DNA of 12,587 bases from Propionibacteriaceae bacterium (GTDB lineage: Bacteria > Actinomycetota > Actinomycetes > Propionibacteriales > Propionibacteriaceae), in NCBI GenBank assembly GCA_031254155.1, contig JAIRVA010000270.1, positions 1-12,587 on the forward strand. Reading direction: 5' to 3'. Each line of letters begins with the position of its first letter. The first letter of the stretch is position 1. The translations under genes were made by a program, and so were the position numbers. Below are positions 1 through 9,000 of the stretch, piece by piece. The notes below the pieces were generated by a model. The model saw only the letters and a program-made list of their open reading frames with translations. It made no database searches and was not told the DNA's origin.

Positions 1-28
1 CTGTCTGTCTGTCTGTCTGTCTGTCTGT
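1..28. repeat. Tetranucleotide simple sequence repeat (CTGT)7 inside the methyltransferase coding frame
   Basis: Seven perfect CTGT units occupy bases 1-28 and abut the window edge, so the true copy number may be higher. On the coding (minus) strand the units read ACAG and encode a repeating Thr-Asp-Arg-Gln. The four codons are ACA, GAC, AGA and CAG in any frame, so the tract itself never contains a stop. Because the unit is not a multiple of three, adding or losing one copy shifts the downstream frame. Tetranucleotide tracts of this kind in restriction-modification genes are known phase-variation switches. Whether the present length is ON or OFF cannot be decided without the sequence beyond base 1. 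Confidence 0.93.
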
Positions 29-3000
29 AATGAGGCGCTCAAAAACGTTGCCATTGAGGACCCAACCGTCCGCCTCCAGTTCCTCGCGGGTGTAGAACAG
101 GTGCGAGTCGTTGGACATATCAAACATTCTCATGAAGCGAATGCCCCAGGGGTTGCAGTCGGGGTCGCCTTCCCGAAGTAGGACCGGTACGCGGTGGTAG
201 ATCCCCAGGGTGATCTCGGCGTCGCGGCGCGTGCGGAAGATCGGCAGCGTACCTGTGTTCGGGTTGACCAGTGTGATCTCTTTCGGCGTCATCGTGAAGG
301 AGGTGGCCTCGATGTCGCGCGCGTCATGGAGGAAGAAGGCGAACTTAGGTTGGGCGAGCTGCGTTCTGCGTCCAGTCGTGGTCAGCAAACAGAACTTAAA
401 TGATCGGTGTACTCCGCCGAAGATGGGAGCCGCGTTCTCGAAGTCGTACAGGCATCGAATGCGCTGATGGGTGACGAGGTCTTTGAAGTAGTACTGGGTG
501 GTGGCGTCGGTGGCAATGCCGGTGGGCACGATAACGCCAGCCTGGCCGGTGGGGGCGACGAGGGTGCTGAACAGTTCGGCGAACACGGCGTAGGTGTTCA
601 CGTCCCCGCGCCCAGCGAGCGGGTAACGTCCCGAATGGTGCAGGAAGACGGACTCGCCTTCGGCTTGGCGGCGGGAGGCGATGAATTCAACGTAGAGTTG
701 CTGGTCGGCCAGGGACTCGCTGTGTTGCAGTTTGGCGATCAGCTTGCTTCGGGCGGCCTTGTTGGGCGCGTTCGCGATGTCGCCGTCTCTGGCCGCGAAA
801 AACTCTTGTTCCTGGAGCTTGACCCGTTCCCAGGGTGGGTTGCCGATCATGACATCAAAACCGCCGGTCCATCCCTCGGGACTTTTGTCCTGGCCGGGTC
901 TGTCGAAGACTTCGGGGAACTCGATGTGCCAGTGGAAGAAGTGGTATTGGGCGGTGATGGCGGCGACCTCCTGGCGGTAGACGGCCAAGTTGTCCGCGAA
1001 CGGGGTCGCCTCGATGTGCCGGATCGTCGCCGATGTCGGCACGGGTACGCTGTTCTCGTCTGTTCGCTTATGCCAGACGAACGCGGACATCCAGGCGTCG
1101 GCGCGAAGCTTTTGGCCTTGATACTCTTCGGATCGCTCGAACTGCCGCCATTTGCGGGCTTGAGTACGAACAGCGGACACGTTGTCCGGCGTGCCAAGTA
1201 GCTCTTGGTGCAGTCTGACGAGTGACGACGTTGTGGTTTCCAGTACGAAAAGCTCGTCTTGCCCGCCACGTTCTCCGGCGTTGCGTTTTTTGGCCGCTGA
1301 AGCGGTGGCTTTGTCGTCACCTTCTAGGACAGAGAAAGCGCCATCTGGTAACCCAGCACTCAGGAGGGCTGGGGTCGCGCCGAGCAATGCGTTGCCGACC
1401 CGGACACGGGAGTCGAGGAAGCCGAGGGGTTTGCCCGGTTCGGTGGCTTCCAGCCAGAGGGAGACTTTGGCTAGTTCCGCCGCGAGCGGGTTGAGGTCTA
1501 CCCCGTAGACGCAGCGTCCGATCACGTCGCGGAGCGCATGGCGTACGGCGTCGGGGGTTGGCTCGTCTTCACCGGACCGAATCGCAGCGAGTCGGCGGGC
1601 GAGGCGGCGGGCTCCGGCCACTAGGAAATGCCCGGAACCGCAGGCCGGGTCGCAAATCGTCAGGTTTAACAAGCGGCGTTCGGCTTCTGCCGAATCGCTT
1701 CGGGAAGTCCTGACGGCCTGCTCAATGACCGGATCGAGGGCGGTGTCGAGCAGTGCCGAGACCAGAGACGATGGCGTGTAGTAGGAGCCGGTGGTCTTGC
1801 GTTCGTTGCCGCTGACTGCAACGAGTCGGTAGTGACGGTCATCGACCATGACCTGGGGCACGAGTTCGAGGAGGGACTCATAGACACTGCCGAGTTCCTC
1901 GGCCCCAAGGTTGCGGTAGTCGACGGCTTGGAGACGTTGGCCGGACTGGAACCAGCCGAGATCACGGACAGCGGCCAGTAGTGCATCATTGCCAAGACTG
2001 GCGTCGCGGAAGGGATCGGCAGCCTCGGTTTCGGAATCGAACAGACCGCCCAAGGCGGGTAGCGCGAGTTCGGGCTGGCCGTTGCCGCCGAGAGCCTTTA
2101 ACACGATCACTTGAGCTTGCCAAAGGTCTCCGTAGGCGACGGAACCGTGTCGAGACTGGGCCTGTTGGCGGAGCCGACGGGTGGAAAAGTAGCTGTCGTA
2201 GCGTTCCCTCGCCAACTGGGGAGCCGATGGATCGAGCAGTACGTCGCGGTCCTCGGCGACGAACAGGAACAGTAGCCGATAGACCAGGCGAAGTAGGTGA
2301 CGGTGGTAGGTGGTGGCGGTGAGGCTGCCATTGCTGAGTGCTTGACGGAGGCTCCCGTTGGCCTGGTGGGCGAGAAAACCACTCCCGAGATGCTCAAGGG
2401 CGCGTTCGACACCGCCACGAAGTTGGTCGAGAGCACGCGTTCCTGTCTCGATGGAGTCTTCTCGCCATTGCTCCAGCCAGCATCGGGTGGAAACAGGCTC
2501 GCCTTCAGAGCCAGGTCGGGGTTCGAGACGGGACTCGTGACAGAGCTGCCACAACATCATGAACTCGCTGAACAACTCACCGCTGAAGATCGCTTGGAGG
2601 TCGAACTCGACATAGGCCGACCCAGCCAAGGCTGTCGAGTCGCGTAGCAGGCGGAGCCTCAACCCGTTAGACAACAGCGCCCACAGCCGTGTCTCGTCGC
2701 GGTTGAGGAGTTCTTGAACCATGGCTTGTGGAGCCCGAGCAGCACCTTGGACTCCGGGGTTACGTTTGTCGAGTTTCACGCCGGGGCCGACTAGGTGAAT
2801 GGGGATGTTGTTCCACTCGTGGGAGACCGGGTAGCGCTGGTCGTCCTCAATGACCACGCCCTGGCTGGATGTGAGCCTGCCGTAGCCCAGTTCTTGGAAA
2901 AGGGGTAGAAGCCAGCGTTCGCGAGCGAGCGCGGCGCTGGTGGACTCCATGCCGCCTTCTCTGGCCTGGGCGTCTGTCCACGCTTCCCAGGCGCCGACCA

Positions 3001-3169
3001 GGTAGGACCACGCGCGGTTGACGGCGTCGGGCACAGTTTGACGTCCGACGATGTGGTAGGACTCGGGGCTGCGAGACTCGTCTGAACCGAGTGTGCCGCC
3101 GCGGAGCAGCTGAAGGAGGCTGGCGGGGACGATGCCGCCCTCGATGCGGATGGCTTGGGTGGCGCTCAC
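1..3169 (-). CDS. Eco57I/PglX/DrmMI-like adenine-specific DNA methyltransferase, C-terminus beyond window
   Basis: The reading frame is open from a GTG at 3169 to base 1 (1056 codons, no stop), so the 3' end lies outside. It probably methylates adenine in host DNA to mark self for the two helicases encoded upstream. Visible motifs are GSYYTP at residues 461-466, the SAM-binding motif I DPACGSGHF at 507-515, and the catalytic motif IV NPPW at 777-780, which is typical of N6-adenine enzymes. Residues about 870-1047 look like the start of a target-recognition region. Residues 1-450 sit where type IIG enzymes carry a nuclease, but I see no clear PD-(D/E)xK there, so it is probably methylation-only. 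The GTG start overlaps the SNF2 stop (GTGA), indicating coupling. From residue 1048 the protein reads TDRQ repeats encoded by an ACAG tract. Relatives as I know them usually run to about 1300 residues or more, so a few hundred residues are probably missing. The family is secure; naming it DrmMI rather than PglX-like is inference from neighbours. Confidence 0.94.
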   Translation of the reverse strand, partial: MSATQAIRIEGGIVPASLLQLLRGGTLGSDESRSPESYHIVGRQTVPDAVNRAWSYLVGAWEAWTDAQAREGGMESTSAALARERWLLPLFQELGYGRLTSSQGVVIEDDQRYPVSHEWNNIPIHLVGPGVKLDKRNPGVQGAARAPQAMVQELLNRDETRLWALLSNGLRLRLLRDSTALAGSAYVEFDLQAIFSGELFSEFMMLWQLCHESRLEPRPGSEGEPVSTRCWLEQWREDSIETGTRALDQLRGGVERALEHLGSGFLAHQANGSLRQALSNGSLTATTYHRHLLRLVYRLLFLFVAEDRDVLLDPSAPQLARERYDSYFSTRRLRQQAQSRHGSVAYGDLWQAQVIVLKALGGNGQPELALPALGGLFDSETEAADPFRDASLGNDALLAAVRDLGWFQSGQRLQAVDYRNLGAEELGSVYESLLELVPQVMVDDRHYRLVAVSGNERKTTGSYYTPSSLVSALLDTALDPVIEQAVRTSRSDSAEAERRLLNLTICDPACGSGHFLVAGARRLARRLAAIRSGEDEPTPDAVRHALRDVIGRCVYGVDLNPLAAELAKVSLWLEATEPGKPLGFLDSRVRVGNALLGATPALLSAGLPDGAFSVLEGDDKATASAAKKRNAGERGGQDELFVLETTTSSLVRLHQELLGTPDNVSAVRTQARKWRQFERSEEYQGQKLRADAWMSAFVWHKRTDENSVPVPTSATIRHIEATPFADNLAVYRQEVAAITAQYHFFHWHIEFPEVFDRPGQDKSPEGWTGGFDVMIGNPPWERVKLQEQEFFAARDGDIANAPNKAARSKLIAKLQHSESLADQQLYVEFIASRRQAEGESVFLHHSGRYPLAGRGDVNTYAVFAELFSTLVAPTGQAGVIVPTGIATDATTQYYFKDLVTHQRIRCLYDFENAAPIFGGVHRSFKFCLLTTTGRRTQLAQPKFAFFLHDARDIEATSFTMTPKEITLVNPNTGTLPIFRTRRDAEITLGIYHRVPVLLREGDPDCNPWGIRFMRMFDMSNDSHLFYTREELEADGWVLNGNVFERLITDRQTDRQT

Positions 3170-6030
3170 AGGTCACCGCCTGGCTGGCTGGGGAAGGAAG
3201 TCGTCGAGACCTCTGTCGGAGGCAGATAGACGAAGGTTCCAAGGATGTCCACTGGCAACTGTGGTGCGACTTCGAGCCCGCGTACGGTCATGGCACCAGC
3301 GGAGTCCCGGCCTCGGGCTGACTGCCTGACTCGGGTGTGAGATTGCCTCAGCTCATCCGCGACCACACGGGCTTTGTCGTCCAACAGGCTGGAAGCGTTG
3401 GCTTGTAGCGAGGCAAGGACGTTGGCCATGAGGCCGCGCACACGGTCTGGAGGGACGTTCGCGGATGGTACTGCCGCCAACAGCTTTTCCACTTGCTCGG
3501 GTGGGAGCCAGACCGGGGCTTTCGGCGTACCGGTGAAAGCGATCGCTCTGGCCTCTTCCGCCACTTGTGCTTTCAACCCGCCTCGTCCGGGCAAGGTCAG
3601 GTGAATGCGGAAACGGACGATGAGAAGAGTGGTCATCATGTCCACAGCCTTGGTTGTGATGACCCCAGCGCGCCTGGCCGGTCGCCAACCGTCTTGTAAG
3701 TTGGCGTCCAGCGCTCCGTCAAGGACGAACTGAGCCAAGGCTCCGACGCGCTTGTCGGTGCGAAGCATGGTTGCCGCGCCGTGGGGCGCGGGCAGATCGG
3801 GCACCCAGCGGAGCGTGCCGCTGCTCTGCAAGGTGTCTCTGAGGCCGATTGGTAGTGAACTGACGTTGAGCAGCAAGTCGCCGCCCGATGATGTGAAGTC
3901 GGCGTCGACGGCTTTGAGGGAACTACGTACGAAACCCGCCACATCGTCGGAGCCGCCCATCCGGGAGCGGGCTTCCCCGACTTCCAGCGCCACCTCGTCG
4001 GGGTGGATCGCGGCTTGGGCGTAACGGGTACGAGACCGGGTTTCTTGTTCGGCGGCCGAGGACCACTGGTCAGCGATGGCGAACAGCTCGTCGTCCAGCG
4101 TGGGCTGGGCAGCGGGTTGTCCGCGCAACATCAGGCCCTCCATGAGGGCGGCGAGGACGCGCTCGTTGGCTTCGTTGGGGACGGGGACGCTGATACCGAG
4201 GTCCTTGCGTATTTGCGTGTGCTTGCGGATCAGCACGTCCATGACGATGCCGTCAATGCCGGTGTCTTCACCGTAGATGGTGACGGCTCGGACAGTGTTA
4301 GCGACCTGTCCAAAACGGTCAACCCGCCCTTCGCGTTGCTCGTGACGAGTCGGGTTCCATGCCAGGTCGTAGTGAACAACGGCTTGGAAGCCGTCTTGTA
4401 AGTTCACGCCCTCAGAGAGACAGTCGGTGGCGACCAGGATGTGGCGGTCGTCGGGCCTGTTTTCAACGAGATTGGCGACCCGAGTGGCGCGATCCTCGGG
4501 CGCGAGTTCGCCGGTCACCACTTCGATAGGCGTTTTGGGGAAAACGGCTCGGAGGCGCTCGGCGACGTACTTAGCCGTCGGGATGAACCGGCAGAACACG
4601 ATAGGCGAGAACCCATCTTTCAGCAGCATCTTGATCTCGGCGACCAGTTTGGTGAGCTTGGTGTCGTCGTCGATGGCGAGCTGTTCTGCTCGCACCGCCA
4701 AGTCGAGGAGGGGATGTTGCCTGGTGATATCGACAGGCATTGCTCCTGGTGCGGCGTCGTCACCCTCGGTGTTGGTGTCGTCTATCAGGTCGAAGACGGC
4801 TTCGCGCCCGATCTCATCAACGGCTTGGGCGGTGTCGGCAGCACTGGTGTTGGCTCGGGTGTGCATGGTCTCGGCGGCTGCCGCCGGGGATGAGGCAACC
4901 GACCGGAGCAAGCTCAACGCTGACCACCACCGCATCCGCTGTTGAGCGTGGGTACCGGTTTTGTCGGTGACTTGGCCTTGGGCGTACGCGAACACGTCAC
5001 GTAACAAATCGGCATACCGGGGCGAAAGCCGGTAGGGAGCTTCCCGAGTTTGCCGGTCTTCGGGAAAGTGGGTGTCCGTACCGAGGTACTGTCGAATGTC
5101 TCCACGACGGCGCTGCACAAGGTGGCGGGCGAGGCCCACCCGTCCCGAATCTGAAGCCAGGTCGACAGTCTTCAAGCGGACATCTAGCAAACCGAGCAGG
5201 TTCCGGAAGGCTCCTTCATTGCCGGAGTGTGGCGTGGCGGTGACCAAGACCAGGTGGGTTTGCGGTTTCTCGGCGAGTTCCTCCAAAAGGCGATAACGCT
5301 GAGTGCGGGCGCGACTTCCGGCTCCGCCGTCGTCAACCACGCAAGTGTGGGCTTCATCAACGATGACGAGGTCGGGAGCAGCACGCAGGAAGTCGTCCCG
5401 ACGGCGATCGGCTTTGATGAAATCAGTGGACACGATGGTGACGGGATAACGCTCAAAGACTGACTCGCCGTACCGCAAGCCGCGTTGCAGTCGGTTGACA
5501 GTCGAACTGAGCACCAACTCAGCGTCGAGGCCGAACTTCTCTCTCAGCTCAGCCTGCCATTGTTCAGCCAGAGACGGCGGACACAGGACAGCGAGGCGCT
5601 CAGCACTGCCCTGCGCCAGTAGTTCGCTGGCGACGAGCCCGGCTTCGATCGTCTTGCCGATGCCAACGTCGTCGGCGATGAGCAGTCGGACTGTCTCTTG
5701 GCGCAGCGCCATCAGCAGCGGTACATACTGGTAGGGACGCGGATCGACGTTGAGTGAGGCCAGCGAGCGGAAAGGTCCGCCAGTAGACCGGAAACCGATG
5801 CGGAGCGCGTCCCGGAGCAAACCAGCGGAATGGTAGTCACCCAAGTCATCGGGGGAGGGCGCGGGGAAGGTGGCGACGGTCACCCGTTCGACATAGGGAA
5901 GAACCCCTGCCACGTCCAGGCCACCACCGGCCAAAGGACGAAGTACCAGGAAGTCATCGCGGCTCTCAGGAAGGACGACCCAGTCGCGGCCTCGGGCGGT
6001 AACAAGAGTACCGACATTGAAACTAGGCAT
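3166..6030 (-). CDS. drmD: SNF2-family helicase, DISARM DrmD-like
   Basis: This is a 954-residue superfamily 2 ATPase of the SNF2/RapA type, expected to translocate on double-stranded DNA. Counting from the ATG at 6030, the N-terminal part (about 1-110) is followed by motif I DDVGIGKT at 120-127, the Walker B box DEAH at 225-228, motif III TATPHSG at 264-270, a DCLSEGVN segment near 536-543, and motif VI QREGRVDRFGQ at 565-575. A low-complexity Ala/Asp-rich linker lies around 380-435 between the two RecA lobes. The C-terminal 300 residues form a family-specific region ending in a segment with LPVDILGTFVYLPP. I chose the ATG at 6030 because it forms TAATG with the preceding stop and gives the family-like MPSFNVG start. 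An in-frame ATG at 6042 would overlap more and has no better ribosome site. The gene symbol rests on family resemblance and on the neighbouring methyltransferase and DUF1998 helicase. Confidence 0.95.
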   Translation of the reverse strand: MPSFNVGTLVTARGRDWVVLPESRDDFLVLRPLAGGGLDVAGVLPYVERVTVATFPAPSPDDLGDYHSAGLLRDALRIGFRSTGGPFRSLASLNVDPRPYQYVPLLMALRQETVRLLIADDVGIGKTIEAGLVASELLAQGSAERLAVLCPPSLAEQWQAELREKFGLDAELVLSSTVNRLQRGLRYGESVFERYPVTIVSTDFIKADRRRDDFLRAAPDLVIVDEAHTCVVDDGGAGSRARTQRYRLLEELAEKPQTHLVLVTATPHSGNEGAFRNLLGLLDVRLKTVDLASDSGRVGLARHLVQRRRGDIRQYLGTDTHFPEDRQTREAPYRLSPRYADLLRDVFAYAQGQVTDKTGTHAQQRMRWWSALSLLRSVASSPAAAAETMHTRANTSAADTAQAVDEIGREAVFDLIDDTNTEGDDAAPGAMPVDITRQHPLLDLAVRAEQLAIDDDTKLTKLVAEIKMLLKDGFSPIVFCRFIPTAKYVAERLRAVFPKTPIEVVTGELAPEDRATRVANLVENRPDDRHILVATDCLSEGVNLQDGFQAVVHYDLAWNPTRHEQREGRVDRFGQVANTVRAVTIYGEDTGIDGIVMDVLIRKHTQIRKDLGISVPVPNEANERVLAALMEGLMLRGQPAAQPTLDDELFAIADQWSSAAEQETRSRTRYAQAAIHPDEVALEVGEARSRMGGSDDVAGFVRSSLKAVDADFTSSGGDLLLNVSSLPIGLRDTLQSSGTLRWVPDLPAPHGAATMLRTDKRVGALAQFVLDGALDANLQDGWRPARRAGVITTKAVDMMTTLLIVRFRIHLTLPGRGGLKAQVAEEARAIAFTGTPKAPVWLPPEQVEKLLAAVPSANVPPDRVRGLMANVLASLQANASSLLDDKARVVADELRQSHTRVRQSARGRDSAGAMTVRGLEVAPQLPVDILGTFVYLPPTEVSTTSFPSQPGGDL

Positions 6031-9000
6031 TAGGCAACACATCCAAAAACGCTGGGGTGGGCGGCGACAAGTTCCTCGAAAGGATCATTGGAGCGCCAGG
6101 TCATGACTTGCCATCCGTTGAACGTCAGTGGGTCAAGGTCGACTATCGGCTCGCGATCATAATCCACGAAGACGACGACTGCCCTCGCCTGGGGATAGAC
6201 AAGATCAACCGCGACGCCCTCCACCAGGCTTCCCAGGCTCGCCGGTTGATTCAGCCCGTGCGCGACCAAGTAAGCCATCGCTCGCTCGATGGGGTTGGCC
6301 GTAGCTGGCAGAGGCACAGCCTGCGCGGGCGGTGGTGTGGATGGTTGGTCTTGACCTGTCGGTTCGGGCGAGGTAGTCGAACCCAGGAGTCGGAGCAGGG
6401 TGGGAATCGCGCGCCGCCGGTCGATTTGCTCGTGGCTGCTCTGGTTTCCATAGGTGAGCAGGCAGCGGTAACAGCCGCGTACGCACGCATCGGGCTTGTC
6501 CCGACCGGTGGCAGGATCAACGTGGACGATCTCCAACGCGAGTCGGGCGACCTTGCGCATAGCGTCGGCTTCGCTCTGGACGCGGCGGAGCACACCGGCT
6601 CCGCCCTCGGCAGCTTCGACGATCATGAAGCGACCTTGCCCGTCGGCGTCCGGCAGCAGTTCGGTGGTGAGTTCGGAGTCTTCGAGTTGGTAAACGGTCT
6701 CGATGCCCCGCTCGATGGCGTACATCAGCGTCACAGCCACGTCAGCGGTGACCGGCTCGGACCAGCGCATGATGACGATGTTGCGCCGGTCTTCCACGAA
6801 TGGGATCACACGCTGCTTACGAGAGACATCTTCAGCTTGGCGAGCGTCATCATCGTCTTGGCCAGTGTCCATTTCGGCAGCACGTCTATCAGTGAGCCAT
6901 TCACCGCGTACGGTGTCGAGCCAGAAGCCCTCAGTGCCCGCCGCGCGGCGACGCTGGCCACGGTTGATGGACCGGAGTTCGGCGGCATCCCCGTACTGGA
7001 TGGTGGTGATCGGTCCATCAGCATCGGCAACTTCGGCCAAGAGACTGGCGGGCCGGTTTCCCCGGCTAGTGAAACGATATGAGGTCTCGATGGCAAACCC
7101 GGCCCGTTGGCGCTCTTCCTCGTCGGCTCCGATGCGGTCACGACGACGGGTGATGACCATTTGCATGGGTAAAAGGTTTGTTATCGGATCGCCGAGCATG
7201 GCACCACAGCTTTCGCAGAGGTCCACGCCGATCTCGCGGTCGTGGTGGTAACCGCAGGCTTCGCATACTCGGACTTGCCGCAGAGTCACGTTGCTGTCCT
7301 GGTTGGCGGTTTTCCCGCCAGGACGGGGCAGATTGATGCGAACGACCTTATAGCGGGCACCCTCGTGGTAGATGAACGCTCCGGGACCGAACTCACGCAA
7401 CGCCAGGAACCGTGGACGTTGCAGCCACGTCGCCTCCTTGTTCTGCCGACCAGGGATGTATGCGGCCAACGGTAAACGCGGAAAAGAGTATCCGGGAAGG
7501 AAACCTTCCGAGGCGAAGTAGCGGTACGGGTAGAAATCACCACCGCTGTGGGAGTCATCCGCGTCGTTGAGCAATAGGTCGCGCTGGCGGCGGGCTTCCA
7601 TCATGCGGGCCTCCGCGTTCTGTCGGTCCCGCTTGTTCAAGGAGGTGTCCTGCATCATCTTCGAGGCGATGTCCATCTCGCCCCTGGTGGCCTGGTCGAG
7701 CATTCGCCAGCGTTCGCACGCCTTGTCGAAGGCAGTCGGGGCGTCACCGATCACCGCGTCGACCCACGTAGCGGACCACCACGGGGCACCTTCGAGGTCG
7801 TTGGCCATCGGATCAAGGACAGCGTGGGCGGTTTCGGCTGCTCTGGCAGGCAGTGCCGGGTCGGTGAACTTGACGCTGACTTCAGGCTGGATCGGATAGT
7901 CATCGCCTTCGGTCGGGATGGCTAGGACGTTCATCATCGACTTGCCAAGGCCGACACCGCTTGCTGCGAGCCAGATCGAGTGGAGATGGGATCGTACCAA
8001 GTCTTCGTTAGCCAGGTCGATGCGGGGTGGGAGTACTCTACCGGCAACCATCTGGTCGGATCGTTCGAAATAGTAGGAGTCGTGCGCGTTACCGTTCGCG
8101 CAGTAGGTGACAACAAGCGCGGGCTGGCCTGAGCGACCTGCCCTGCCGGAGCGCTGGGCGTAGTTCGCCGGAGTCGGTGGCACGTTGCGCATGGCGACAG
8201 TGTTGAGGGAGGCAATGTCCACGCCCAACTCCATCGTGGGTGAACAGTAGAGCAGTTTCAGTTCCCCCGTACGGAACTGCTGTTCGCGGCGTTCCCTGTC
8301 GTCAGCCCGGACTTGGGCGGTGTGCTCGCGGGCTTGGATCGTGGCCAACTCGCTCCCCGCGTGAAGATAGAGATTCTGGAAATACTCGACCACACGGGTA
8401 CCAGACTCGCGGTCGTTAGTACGCCGCAGCGGGTCGGGCGCGCCGTACCTGCCCTCCCCTGGGAACACTCTGATTTGGTGGAGTTTGAGACGGTGGCCGG
8501 TCTCGCCGCGAGCAGTGTCCTGGCGAAGAATGCCGTTGTGGGTGAGGACGCGCACCAGTGACTCTTGGATGGCTTCAATTTCGTGGCCATCGGGTTTCGG
8601 ATCGAACTGACGAGACAGCCAGCGTCCCAGTAGAGACAGGCGCGAGATCGACAGTACGCTCCGTGACGAACCCGCCTGGGGTGCGCCGAGAGTCGCGTAA
8701 CCGACATCGGGGGCAGGTTCGCCCTCTTCAACGGTCCAAACCCCGTTGAGATGTTCGCGGCTGAGTCGCTGAAGCTGATCGACGTGGTCTTGGCCAAACA
8801 AGTCGGTGTCGATAGCTAAAACTCGGCGGAACTCGTCGAGGAGGACAGTCACAATTTCTTTGCGTTTCTCCGGGTCAGCGGCTCGGAGTAGCGGGTGAGC
8901 CTCACCCCACGACTGTTCGTGATCGCACAACGCCGATGCGGTCGGATAGGCAATCTTGGCCAGCCCGGTCTGCTCTAAGTTGGGCAGTGTGATCCGCCAG

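Noticed and set aside
407..1201. 264-codon plus-strand open frame
   Set aside because: It lies fully antisense to the methyltransferase, has no recognisable motif, and is explained by high GC content on the opposite strand of a real gene.
1..3169. Broken or frameshifted methyltransferase gene
   Set aside because: I checked this because no complete frame ends inside the window. Codon-by-codon translation from the GTG at 3169 shows 1056 codons without a stop, so the gene is intact here and simply runs off the edge.
5650..5673. Altered Walker A (DDVGIGKT rather than DEVGLGKT) in the SNF2 protein as a sign of inactivity
   Set aside because: The catalytic GKT is intact and this variant is, to my knowledge, normal in DrmD-type helicases.
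6057..7082. 341-codon plus-strand open frame
   Set aside because: It is antisense to the DUF1998 end of the large helicase, which has clear motifs; the plus-strand translation shows no family signature.
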